From Paramacrobiotus richtersi (Eukaryota; Tardigrada; Eutardigrada; Parachela; Macrobiotidae), in assembly GCA_034698045.1 (NCBI GenBank), contig JAQGAU010000085.1, positions 1-42,769 on the forward strand: DNA of 42,769 nucleotides, given 5' to 3'. Position 1 is the stretch's first letter; the number at the start of each line of letters is the position of its first letter. The notes under the pieces were generated by a model. It did no database searches, had not been told where the DNA came from, and worked only from the letters and a program-made list of their open reading frames with translations. The translations under genes were made by a program, and so were the position numbers. This document shows, piece after piece, positions 1 through 10,559 of this stretch.

Positions 1-1039
1 TCAATTTTTAGTATTTACATAACTGCAGTAGCTATTCTAGCGCCAGCTTAGTTGTACCGCATTCCCAATAAAGTTCTGAGAGAATAAAATACTGAACCCA
101 GTTTTAGAAAATGCAATGTCATTCTTTGTATCCACATGGGCACACTGATTAAGGCAACCACAATTAATCACGCATAGTCGCTACTCATATGGTGCAGAAA
201 CTTTCCAGTTCTGGCCATACCAACAATACAAGGAGACTGATTTCTTGTCAGGTGCATATACATTCTGTATGGATATGCGTTCAAATACATTCTACTATAT
301 ATACTTCAGTACGTGTGAAGCATTACAAACATAATAAATAATTAAAATGAACGCATGAGCAAAATTCGATATGGAATATTTACATACTGGATAACTATGA
401 CAGAAGAGTGCACCCCGCTGGGGGGACGGACACTGAATGACGGCAGTAAAGAATCACTTTGGGTGCTTTCCCTGTTTGTCGCTAGCACCTGGTGTATACG
501 TTATCGAACGAAATCCAGATCGGGCATTCACCGGAGCCCGTCAACAAACAGTACATAGTATGTACTGTTTGTACTGCATATAGACCACGCATAGTACATA
601 TCGACCTATATAAGAGTACATACAGACCGTCAAAAACTGCACAGTAATATGTAATTATGGTAACAGACACACAGACACTAGAACCCTACTTTTGCTGAAT
701 ATATATAGAACCAGAAATTGCGCAAAAACAGTGACAGTCACGCAAACGCTGAAAGCCACGTTTTGTTGTGTATATAGGACCAGAACTTGTGCAACAATTG
801 TGACGGACCCGCGAAATCTGATGTCACATCCATTTCTACTGACTCTAGACGAGATGCCAGCCTCGAGACATGGGCCAGATTCCATGCAAACCCGTAACAA
901 TACCGATCTGCTTTCCGTTAAGTCTCTCACACCAGTTCTCTAGCAACCCTGTCCCATTTGTTTTTCCAGAAGCTGATAAGATTGGTTATTCCAAAGTGAT
1001 AAACAGAATTATTCCGGCGTAAACAATATTTGTTTTATC
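1..1039. other. 5' flank without a supported gene
   Basis: I see no gene here. The short open frames have no recognisable protein and no consistent splice structure. The stretch holds one imperfect direct duplication of about 75 bp spacing (near 690-735 and 762-805) and AT-rich sequence that may include the promoter of the PCNA gene starting at 1040. Confidence 0.5.
690..806. repeat. imperfect direct duplication (~75 bp period)
   Basis: Two adjacent segments share the order TATATAG..ACCAGAA.TTG.GCAA then a GTGAC block. In the minus-strand frame they give two similar peptides (VTIVAQVLVLY and VTVFAQFLVLY). This looks like a diverged local tandem duplication rather than a gene. Confidence 0.5.
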
Positions 1040-2365
1040 ATGCATATTGGGACTTTAGCTTTCGAAGCGTCTTTCAAAAGTGTTGCGCTATTTAAATCGA
1101 TTATTCATGTAATTGCAAAAACTCTCACTGACACATTATGGGACTTCACAGCAGAAGGAATTTCTTTACAAGTACCCGATCCAACAAGTACAGTAATGAC
1201 AACACTGCTAATACGAGGATGTGCGTTTGATACATTCAAATGTGTTAAAGACACCACGGCGGGGATCAGTTTAAACAGGTATGGTATTTAGTTTGACTAT
1301 CACAAAGAGCAAAGCAAAATCGGTGTACTATAATTGTAGTTTGAAAAGGATTCTAAACAACAGAACTAATGATGAGAAAGTCTGCATTCGTTGCTATATG
1401 GAAAACCATCGGATCACATTGTTGTTTACCAACGACATTTCTGATTCCCAGTCAGAGTTCACCTTGTATTTGCTGGACCTCCAAGTCGACCGATTGGGAT
1501 TAATGGTACAGAACTGCTACTTTAATGACAGCGTAAACATTTAGCTGAGACTTTTAGTCATTCCTCGTTTCTGTGTCTTTCAGGATATACGTTACGATTG
1601 CATCGTAACAATGCCTGCTTCACAACTAAAGGACATTTGTGAAGGATTGAATCAGGTAAACATTCAATCGGGTAACGTCTCAAGCGAATAAGTGTGCCTA
1701 TTTTCAAAACTTGAAGTAGGTTGTGTTATATAACTATACTGACTTGTGAAGTTCATTAACGATCATTCCCTCAACCCAAAAAACTGTATCTATTTTTGCG
1801 CTACAATGTAATACTGCGTAGACATTTATATCCTTTCTAAAAACTGTTATTTACGTTCGCTGTTCAGGTGGTTCAGTTTGCTCGTATAACTTCAATACAT
1901 TTTTCTCCACAGTTCACTGAAAATGTTGAAATCGATTGTACTCAGGAAAAGATTACTTTTAGCACACGTGAAGGAGCAACAACCGGTGGGGGCAACTAAG
2001 AAAACATATTCCATACTATATGTAATATTCAAGTCATGTTACATGTTTTATTTATATTAGGACAATATACGTTAGCCAAAACAACAGCGGGGACTGGATC
2101 AGGAACCAATATTAAGCTGATAGACAAATCCTACGTGAAGTTGACCGTCAACATCCGCTATCTGAAAAATGTGGTTATTGCCAATAGTAAACTGGATACT
2201 ATTACTATGTCACTAACGGCTGGCTTCCCATTACGTACGTTGTATTTACTATTACTATCCTTATCCTTGTACGTATACAAACATGTTTTCTCAGGAGTTT
2301 GTTATCCTCTTTCCTCAGCTGGATATATTCGTTTTGACATTGCTCCATCGATTATGCAACCTTGA
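1040..2365 (+). CDS. PCNA-like DNA sliding clamp, six exons
   Basis: Sliding clamp that encircles DNA and tethers polymerases and repair factors in the nucleus. Exons 1040-1278, 1340-1505, 1584-1655, 1913-1985, 2076-2234 and 2295-2365 join in phase to 259 residues; eukaryotic PCNA is about 260. Diagnostic segments occur in family order: WDFTAEGISLQ and FDTFKC in exon 1 (first domain), LLDLQVDRLGL then the inter-domain connector in exons 2-3, RYDCIVTMPASQLKDIC in exon 3, KLTVNIRYLKNVV and TITMSLTAGFPL in exon 5, and GYIRFDIAPSI at the C-terminus. All introns are GT-AG (60-257 bp). Exon 5 could instead start at 2061, which keeps frame and adds five residues. The protein is divergent from typical animal PCNA but has no frame break. 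The PrimPol gene follows on the same strand about 2 kb downstream. Confidence 0.93.
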
Positions 2366-2559
2366 AGTACACAGGTACACTATATTGAGAACATTTCTCA
2401 TATTATTTCACCTTCATTTGGTGTGCGGTAATGTACTCTAACATCATAATTTCCTCTAACAAGTGAACATGTTCATGGTCTAAATTTCAGAACAATTACA
2501 AAATATGTACATAAACACGCAACGACCCAGTGAACGTGAAAAAAAATTGTGCCCCCTGC

Positions 2560-3090
2560 TGGGAAGCAGATGGGCCATAAGGGAGTCATCTGCACAACAA
2601 TGTGTGCCATATGTTACCCATATGGCATACTCTACATACTCTACAACCAGACCGGATGCAATTCTGTTCGATCAGGCCCTGTTTTTATTTAGCCTTCACA
2701 CCAACATTTCAAAAAAGCGACGTTGAGACATTTCAGCAGAATTCGCGATAGAGAAGAGGACAAAAATCTGTTAAAAGGGTGAATTTGCACGGTACTTTGC
2801 ACACATGGCGAAGCGGGTATTGTATAGTTCCAGACCCCCGTACACTCTTGGGACGAATGAATGGCTGGCCTTTTCTTTATTGCGATCCGGCCGGAGTGTC
2901 TTCATATCACCATTTAAAAATGTTGGTGTGAGGGCAAAAACGATGCCTGATCGCACAGAATTGTATCCAGTCTGTTTTTGTACACGGATGCTGGCCGTAC
3001 ATGCAATGCATTCGGCATACGCTGTGCCGTATTCATCGCGCATACAGCACACATTGTTGTACACAATACCCTGATGGGGGCCAGTGTGTC
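2560..3090. repeat. decayed fold-back (inverted repeat) element
   Basis: The segment near 2583-2712 recurs in reverse complement near 2920-3070. Shared landmarks are ACAACAATGTGTGC, a GATGCAATTCTGTTCGATCAGGC-like block and CTCACACCAACATTT. The arms are about 130-150 bp with a roughly 200-bp spacer, and they have diverged. No transposase frame is present, so this is probably a non-autonomous fold-back or MITE-type insertion. I could not fix a target duplication. Confidence 0.65.
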
Positions 3091-3099
3091 TCGGTTAAG

Positions 3100-4403
3100 T
3101 TAATTGGGTCGCCATGTCTCCATGTACAAATATTGGAAATGGTTTTAATTCAGACCCTGCAATGTTCCCTTGTAAGATCCCTGATGTTTCCTTATACGAT
3201 CATGGCTTCTCTCATCAACGCCCCGTTGTTCCCGTCCGCATCCTGTGGTCCAAATACAGATTCCGAAGCCAAAAATACCTGTTATTAGTAACAAGAAACG
3301 TCTCCTGCTCCTGCCTCTTACTATCTTGGAATTCATGAACCACTTTGGTTTAAGTCAAATTAAACGGAATTAAGTTAGTCTACCATAATTCGCTCGTACC
3401 GTAAATGCATTTCACAAAATCACAACTGCATCCAAGGTATTTTGCTACTAATTTTTGCTTAAACAGTTACTTTACAGTGTTGCTGCGTTTGGTCCTGGTT
3501 TATGTCAAACCTTTAATTATGACGCGTGTTTTCTCTGGAAGCGGTTGGCAAAAATGTCGTATCTTTAATACATCTTTCATAATAGTGCAAATAAATGTAG
3601 TGTAGTGCAGCAGCGATCTTGGCGAACTGACTTTTGTAAGCAAGTGTGAAACAGTGCAATGCATTAATCTTAGCATTGGGTAACAGATGCAACACTCCTT
3701 CCCCCTCTTATAAAAAATTAAGTTATGACCGTCTCTGGAGGGTGGAACGGTTCGGTTAATCATCCAGTTTGGAAGGTATTACTACGGCCACGTGATTACC
3801 CCATGGCAAAACTGAAATGAGACTCGTCCTATGAAATGCACAAGAACTGGACCAGTTGCCGCATGTGTTCGGCTCAAATCTATATAATGCCCATTGAGAT
3901 CGGGGCGAAGCTATGCATATGGGGAATACCTTTCTAACAGACCTCACAGTAGCACCAAAAATGTACCTGAAATGCCTCATGGCTTTCTTGGGTATCTATT
4001 TGCCTCATGGTCCAACGATCTTCTTCTGGTCCTTTTATTACTGTACCTCACACTGGCGTTCGCCTTTCTTCATGGGTTCAATTCGCTGGAACCAAAGCCT
4101 TAAATGAACCAATCAATAATGAGCGAGGAAAATAAGTACTGTAGTTTGCCGGATACTTGGTGCATCTATTGCTTAGATACGCGTTGGAGGAAATATTCTG
4201 TAAAGAGGACACTACAGTGTGTTTTTGTTTGTTATAAAACATGTTTTAATCTATATTCAGATATGCACCCAGTTTGTTTGATCCCGTCGTGATGTAAAAT
4301 TCATCTTGTTCGAAATCTATCCACATTGACACTTTGCCTTTTGTAGTGTTGATAACAATATCAGCATTCACAATACCGCGTCGCCCTGGTACGGTGTTAT
4401 AGC
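3100..4403. other. interval without a supported gene
   Basis: Several short open frames exist on both strands, but none resembles a family I know and none joins by convincing splice sites. The last few hundred bases probably contain the PrimPol promoter and 5' UTR. A TGTTATAG acceptor-like site lies just before the PrimPol ATG, so a 5' UTR intron is possible. Confidence 0.45.
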
Positions 4404-5420
4404 ATGACACAAACCCCGTGCCAGTGGTTCGATAAATTAAATTCGGCTATACAGTATAATTTAGCAAATCGTCACTTGCGTCTATTTTCGCATGAAATAT
4501 CTGCCCAAGGCTCACGTCGATTTCTTGTTTGTACTATTAATGAAATGTGGAAAATGATAACTGACCAATGTACCGCAAATCCATGTTACTATGAAATCAT
4601 TCCGGATTTTTGTGATGCCAAACTGTATCTTGATATTGATATGCCATTCGCAGAATATCAACATAATGCAGCTAATATCTTAGGGAATATACTTGATTAT
4701 CTGCAAGTATCCATGGACCTACAGAACTATATCGTGTTGGATGCCACATCGCCTGTAAAATTCAGTTATCACATAATTGCTCCTGAAACACGTTTTGCAT
4801 GCTGCCGCGATGTCAAATCTAACCTGACCGACCTTTTCTCAATCTTCCCCTTGATCGTTGATAATAAGCCGTATACTCGGAACCAAAATTTCCGCATGTT
4901 AGGATGCCCGAAATTCGGTAAAAAAAATTCTTTTGTCGTGCATCAGGCAACATCAGCCGTATACCGCGGATTGAAAATCGAAGAATTGTTTTCTTTGTCC
5001 CTTGTTACAATTATCAATTTAACCAAAATGCCATTGAATAACAGTCTGTGTTCCATTGAAAATCCAAGTGTGCGGATACAATCAGGCAGCATGTCCCTTT
5101 CCCCACCAGATATACTGAATTCAATTTCACTTGTGCAGCAAGTAAAACGCATTCTACGATTATGGAATCAAAATTTTTCTACTGAATTTCCTATTAAGAG
5201 CCGATTTCTTAATGACACTACATTGCTGTTCACCAGTTCCAGGCGCTTATTCTGTTTAATGGCAAACCGCGTACATCACAGCAATCATCCTTATTTCTTA
5301 TACACTTTGGGCGGGTCATTTATCGAAGGAAGATGTTTCAACAACAACTGCATTTTGATCGCCACCAGGAGTCAGTGGGGCACGAAAATAGTGGATGCAG
5401 AATTTATTCAGGTATGCTAA
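4404..5420 (+). CDS. PrimPol-type primase-polymerase (AEP superfamily)
   Basis: Archaeo-eukaryotic primase that starts and restarts DNA synthesis. It is a single 338-residue open frame. Motif I is KLYLDID (D77, D79; many PrimPols have DxE here). Motif II is KFSYH (S121, H123). Motif III is D153 followed by YTRNQNFR at 157-164, a PrimPol signature. A zinc knuckle of C284, H291, C311 and C316 keeps the spacing 7-20-5 of the animal PrimPol zinc site. The protein is shorter than cellular PrimPols (about 550 residues): it ends soon after the zinc knuckle and lacks the long acidic tail that binds RPA. The last coding bases read CAG|GTATGC, so splicing at 5411 to a downstream exon is possible, but the unspliced stop at 5418-5420 suffices. 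An AATAAA lies at 5720-5725. PCNA lies upstream and an RPA1-like gene follows on the same strand. Confidence 0.9.
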   Translation: MTQTPCQWFDKLNSAIQYNLANRHLRLFSHEISAQGSRRFLVCTINEMWKMITDQCTANPCYYEIIPDFCDAKLYLDIDMPFAEYQHNAANILGNILDYLQVSMDLQNYIVLDATSPVKFSYHIIAPETRFACCRDVKSNLTDLFSIFPLIVDNKPYTRNQNFRMLGCPKFGKKNSFVVHQATSAVYRGLKIEELFSLSLVTIINLTKMPLNNSLCSIENPSVRIQSGSMSLSPPDILNSISLVQQVKRILRLWNQNFSTEFPIKSRFLNDTTLLFTSSRRLFCLMANRVHHSNHPYFLYTLGGSFIEGRCFNNNCILIATRSQWGTKIVDAEFIQVC

Positions 5421-5719
5421 TGCTAGCTGTACATATACACGTACTATAAACGAGCACGAGCAAAACAGTATCATGCCAACATGTTAAATGCTCCTTCGCC
5501 AACTCGCATGTGTCCTGTGTCCTGCTTGTGTCATCATGTCCATTAATACACTGGCATACGTGCACACCTTCGTCCCACTGTCCTTCGTATAATATCTGTC
5601 CACTGTATACTGCCATCTGTACATCATATGCCCGCTGACATCTGGTCTGCTGTGTGTACACTGTATATCTAGCCACAAAATTATTCAAAATTAAATTAAA
5701 ACTATTATTAAATAATTGA

Positions 5720-5725
5720 AATAAA
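5720..5725 (+). terminator. possible polyadenylation signal after PrimPol
   Basis: AATAAA lies 300 bases past the PrimPol stop and before the next gene on the same strand. The surroundings are AT-rich, so chance occurrence is possible. Confidence 0.35.
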
Positions 5726-5941
5726 TTAACTATACGTTCAGAATTAAAACCGCTGCCATGACGTAAGTCATATACGAATCTCCAAATGTTTAAATTTGTA
5801 ATCACCCGTTTCTCGATGGTGATACGGTATTACTATGTATTGTTACAAACCCTTAAATTATTTTTAAATCTGCTTTGTTATTATAATACCAAAGTTCTGA
5901 CATTCCCTTTCAATCAGGCCATCCGGTCCTTGTTTCGCGGT

Positions 5942-6572
5942 ATGCCGCACCGTGATCTGTTACTTTGCCTGGAAGACTCAAGAATCGCAAGTCCGCCAAA
6001 CAACACATTAAACTATTTGGATTGTATATACCATAATACCATTGCCAGTGGGGCTTCTGTCATTCAGGTATTATAGTTGTAATTGTCATTTGATTCCGTT
6101 CCATAGCATGGGCGTTTTTGTCCGTATACTAATGCTTCCTCTAATGCTAGGACTTGTACACAGCAAAAAATACACAAACGGCTGTTATTTGTGCAGCGGT
6201 GCGAACGGCTGGTGGAAACCACAAACTGACTCTTCGCGATTCCAAATACATGACCTCTGGTGGGTTTTTATCACATATATACGTCACCCCAGGTAAAATT
6301 TGTATTATCTGGCACGTGTTCTCGAATGTAGCAGTGATACTGGAGGAGCAGCTGAACATCGACGGAATGCAGTGTCCATGCATAATTCATATAAAAAAGT
6401 TCACACTGTTTACTGGAGAAATCGAGTATCATTCCCTATACGTTATCTTGGAAACTCATAATTCATGGACAAACTATTCTAGAAAATGGATAATTATAAA
6501 TCAGTTCGAGTGGGAAAAGAAAACGGACAACCTTTTGGAACTCGCAGATAAGCGTTTTGGAGCAGCAACGTT
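5942..6572 (+). CDS. RPA1-like protein copy 1 (RPA70N-type domain), C-terminal end unresolved
   Basis: Relative of the large subunit of replication protein A, which coats single-stranded DNA. Exons 5942-6067, 6151-6259, 6332-6425 and 6483-6572 match copy 2 (18423-19800) in order, phase and size: exons 2 and 3 are 109 and 94 nt in both. Aligned blocks include CAAVRTAGGNHKLTLRDSKY against LAAVRFQDNCHKMTIRDAMH, CPCIIHIKKFTLFTGEIE against HPCIIRIEKFTTYTGDVE, and KWIIINQF with LADKRFGAAT. These cover the RPA70 N-terminal OB fold. The 57-bp third intron has no in-frame stop, so it can read through. After 6572 the structure is unclear: a segment at 6770-6855 reads YRVCLADIGNPNGATWLGFF, like an OB-fold strand pair, but I cannot join it in phase. 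The gene may be truncated or have an altered end. Confidence 0.72.
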
Positions 6573-6869
6573 GTACGTAAACATCGCTATCCACGCAATG
6601 TAATAATGAGCAATTGTGATGAATGTTTGTTTATCTACATTTCGATTTTCCAGTTTTCAACTCCCAAATTTAATTTTTGGATATTTCCTTTCGATTTATA
6701 ACGGGACTATCAGTTTATAAATTGAAATCTGCTTTTGTTATATGATCTACAATTCTGCTTTAATTTTCTAGCGTACAGGGTATGCTTGGCGGACATCGGT
6801 AATCCAAATGGAGCAACTTGGTTGGGTTTCTTCAGCTACGATTTCTTTAAGGTGACGACTTGCAAAATG

Positions 6870-7600
6870 ATCAATTAATACGCAGTTACATGTTATAGTG
6901 ACATACTGACTGTAACCAGTTCAATGCAGAACCCAATAGAGAATCCCCCCCCCCCCCTTCACATACCATGGAAACCACTAAACCACCTGGATTCCACCAT
7001 GAAATTGCGTTGTCATAAGAAAGCTGGTGAAAAGTCGTTACGCTTTGCATCGGCGTCTTAGTAAAAAGAATTACCCTCACCGGTCTACAACAAACGCGTA
7101 AGAGTTAAATGCCACCCGCGGCGGGTGTCCCCTTCCCACGCACGCGGCGGTTGTCATTCCACAAGCCATACTGTTATTTGCGATGAGTGGTGCTGTAATC
7201 TAAGGGCTTGTACGTTAACGCGCGAGTTTAACGGGTTGTTTCGTTACAGAGGGAAGTACACTGACACTGTCTCAGAAGTTAGAAAATTTTATAAGAACTT
7301 TTTGGCATCAACAAGTTGTGTTAAATTGCCACTGAAGAACGGTGCACGATTTTCCGTTTATCATAGTAGTCTATGGAGGCGTTGCATTAACGGCTATAGA
7401 AGCGCATGCTGTTTGAAATGTCATTTATTCTTTTCAGTCGCATCAATACGTTGCTTGTTTGATACTAAGTTTCATATTTGTTTCTAACTTATGAGAGTTT
7501 GTATGAGCAGTTTTGTTAAGACACAAGGAAACTGGAAAGTCACACAGTGACACAGGCCCATATGGGTTTTCAGTGCCAATTAGTTAAAAAAAAATATCAG
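6870..7600. other. interval without a supported gene; contains a C13 run
   Basis: A run of 13 C lies near 6945-6957. A 120-codon open frame at 7125-7487 has no recognised similarity, and I do not call it a gene. Nothing else could be supported. Confidence 0.45.
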
Positions 7601-7605
7601 CATGG

Positions 7606-7735
7606 CTGGCGAACGGGGGCAGCGCAAAGGCTGACGAACGGGGGCAGTGCGAAGGCTGGCAAACGGGGGCAGCGCAAAGGCTGGCGAACGGGGGCAGCGC
7701 GAAGGCTGGCGAACGGGAGCAGCGCAAAGGGGACA
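7606..7735. repeat. 25-bp tandem repeat, about five units
   Basis: The unit is close to GGCTGGCGAACGGGGGCAGC followed by GCAAA. About five copies occur with single-base differences (CTGACG, AGTGCG, GGGAGC). It is GC-rich against an AT-rich background, a typical minisatellite. It falls inside a short open frame, which I consider incidental. Confidence 0.9.
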
Positions 7736-7749
7736 GCCACCGCGGGTCG

Positions 7750-8999
7750 CAGTTAACCCATCGTACGCTTTTTGAAAACAGTGCGGTTAATTACCCGATT
7801 CGATTACAGACGAATGAAATGGTTTTTTTTAATGTCTTCTGAAAGTGGCAACATCTGCAGTTTTGAAACACAAACATAAATATTACACCCTGATTCGTTT
7901 ACTAATGCTACTGGAGTTGCATTAATGCGTTACTTTCTGTCATACAATAAATCTGGCTTCGGTGCATTTGAATGCTGAATAGAAAGGCGTTTCATTCTCC
8001 CACATAATGCCTTTGCGCGCTAAGCCAACGAGTGATTTTGGACAGAATACGCAAGAATTTCGCGAAATTTGTCTTTAAATTCGACTGTTGTTCCGCATAG
8101 GATAGCGTTTTCGTCCTCGACAAAATGTTTACGACAACTACAGCGTCCACAAGAAAAGATTTTAGCGCTTAAGTAGCCCTCACATAATGCAATAATGGAT
8201 TCTTGTTCGATATTAAATTTTGGTAGTGTGAACTTTTAGTCTCATTTTCAAAGCCATAATGCAGCATAAAGATTTAAAACTGTTTTCACATCAATCATGA
8301 GTCAATGAAAAGGTCTATAATTCAACAAAATGAAACGGGCCCGTTAATTTGGAAACTCTGATCGTTGTTAACAGTCCGCAGTAGTTAGATCGGCGTTCAC
8401 GTTGGGCACAGCACAGAAGTTCTGTAGCCAGGCAATAAAAAAACCGCTGACAGCGCAAGGAACGAGAACGGAATGGGTTCAGTTTCGATGTACTTGTATT
8501 GCTATAGTGGTTTGTATAGACTGTTCGGCCTCGAAATTGCAGGCGTACAGCTAAGCTGCAAGGAAAATCAGTTTCTGCGTCCCTCCACGAGAAATCAGGC
8601 AAACCAAAGTTTGCGACACCATGTTTTTCATTTCATAGCTTTTGTTTTATACTTGTTGTGATTTGATTATGCTGCTGTTAAATAACGACAGCGCAGCGTT
8701 AGCGCTTACTGTTAAAAAACGTAAGTAAATAGACTTTCAAAGAATATACAGTAGGTCCCTGAAGTCAAAGACTCGTTGTGTACCAAACAAGGTCTGTTTT
8801 GTCTACGAAAGTCACGCGTTGTTGACTGAAATGGTCATTCAGGATATCCTTTTAACATGTTTATGATAGTTTAGCACGTGTTGACGGCAAAAGAGCTATA
8901 CTATTAATGGAATTGTGAAACATACAACTACAAGCAAACACACTACTTCACAATCAAACTGAGCGATTCAGACATAGAACTAGAATCACAAACATACGA
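7750..8999. other. interval without a supported gene
   Basis: AT-rich sequence with scattered short frames and no recognisable exon, repeat or RNA gene that I can support. Confidence 0.45.
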
Positions 9000-9480
9000 C
9001 TATGACTTGCAAACATACCATAATTTATAATTTGCCTCTTCGGCGATCAACAGCACACTGAAGAGAAACAACTTGTGGTCAGTTAAACCCAAGAAAAAAT
9101 CTGCGGCATAAGTGGCATTTGGTTCCGTCAACCAGTCTCCGATCTTACAAAGGTCCTTGAAAAACGTTCTTCCCCAGGTCACTGTACCCAGCCACCATCC
9201 ATGATATCTCGTGTGCGGTGGCACTCCGACCAAATCAACCGCAAATTCCCAACATCTGCCGTACTTTCTGCGAGTAATGCGGCAGGTAGGAGCTGTTACA
9301 GCCTTCAGCAGGGAGGCACCCAACGCATACGTTTCGTTGTTTCAACAGGTTGGTTTCGTTGTCTTCCCGACGTCCCTCAAACCTTGCCTCAGCGGCAGGT
9401 CAGCTCAATATTTCCGGGAGCAAAGTACCGGGGATGAGCTCGGCGGGGTTGTCGTTGCGGAAAGCGCTCAAACGTAGCCA
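9000..9480 (-). other. unassigned open region, possibly a decayed kinase fragment
   Basis: A minus-strand frame of 107 codons (9000-9323) has balanced, protein-like composition. Upstream pieces in other frames read PGTLLPEILS and ETYALGASLLKAVTA. The order resembles the activation-segment end and helix F of protein kinases, where an APE-like motif is followed by DxxxLG. At least one frameshift separates them, and no catalytic motif is present. I regard kinase ancestry as a guess; it may be unrelated. Confidence 0.2.
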
Positions 9481-9589
9481 CGTATTACACTACTCTCTGC
9501 ATTGTGCAGCAAGACGTATAAGTACTGGTGTAACCTCAGCAAAACACAAACCGTCCCATCTGCAACCGTGCCTCTTGAATCACACTAAT

Positions 9590-10540
9590 TGAATATTGAT
9601 ACGCGGATTGTGGAAGTGGTCGGGACGAGTGCTACACATGATGTTTTTGTTTTGTCGCTTCATGAGCAAACCATTGCTGCATTCAGTGACACACGCGTAG
9701 ATGCACTGGACAGTGACCCGCAATTTGTAGAGTACTGCAAGCACCCTGGGAGAGTAGCGTCATCCCTGCAGAGCAGACAAATCGGGTTATCTGGTAATTC
9801 AACCATTTTGTTTCCGACTGTATGTTGTAATGGATATAGTACCTCAAAAAGCCTTATTAACTACTGAACCTACTCTGTACTTCAACGTTAAATAAGAATT
9901 GTCAAAGCATGTGAAAGCAAGATTGGACGAAGGCTGTGGGAGACTTTTTTCGAAACTGGAGCGACATAGCATAGTTCGAAAAAGTCTCTTACACATTTTT
10001 TATACTCAACAAATAAAGTCGAATTCGTAGCAAACGAGGTACCTTTTCGACACTACAATATCTATTTACAGCCACTGCGTCCAATACTTACATTACGTTT
10101 TTACGTATCCAAACAGACGACACGGGCCTCCATATCGTACGCACCATCAGCACAACTCGCAGATGCCAACGTCAAAAGACTCAAAACTGACATCCAACCA
10201 GACTAGTCCGTCATTTCCCGTCTAAATTGGTGGACGGGAAACGCTTACCCATCCCGATCCTGTTTATCCCTTTTTTATATGACACCCGCACTGAACAGCT
10301 GGTACGATTAGGTAGCTCACAAACCCGAGAAGGACCGCATCGTGTTCCTGAAAGCCGTGTGGAGTCTTGTGACGGATTGCTTGCGACAGTTTGTCGTGGT
10401 TTGTGAACATGTGAAAAAACATGTGAAGAAACAGTATCGCTGTTACTCGCAAGCATGTCAGACCAACCATAATAAAATGAGTGGATACTGTGTAAAAAAT
10501 CAGCGTTTCGGTAGCATTGTATACCGTAGATCACAATAAG
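9590..10540 (+). pseudogene. degraded copy A1 of a local gene family
   Basis: This block repeats parts of 11,770-12,800. Matches run in the same order: THDVFVLSLHEQTIAAFSD at 9630-9690 against THDVFGLSLHNQSTAIFSD, then a non-coding stretch (GAGCGACATAGC, near 9960 and 12,061), then a block with CACAAACCCGAGAAG-like sequence at 10,315 and 12,689. The parts are colinear, but frames are interrupted and spacing differs by several hundred bases. The encoded product is not one I recognise. This is probably a duplicated, truncated multi-exon gene. Confidence 0.65.
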
Positions 10541-10559
10541 CCTTTCGAAAGCATTCCAA

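Noticed and set aside
4404..6572. PrimPol-RPA70N fusion gene
   Set aside because: Exon phases would allow it, but the exon at 5918-6067 contains an ATG (5942) giving 42 codons that align with the first exon of RPA1-like copy 2, so two genes are simpler.
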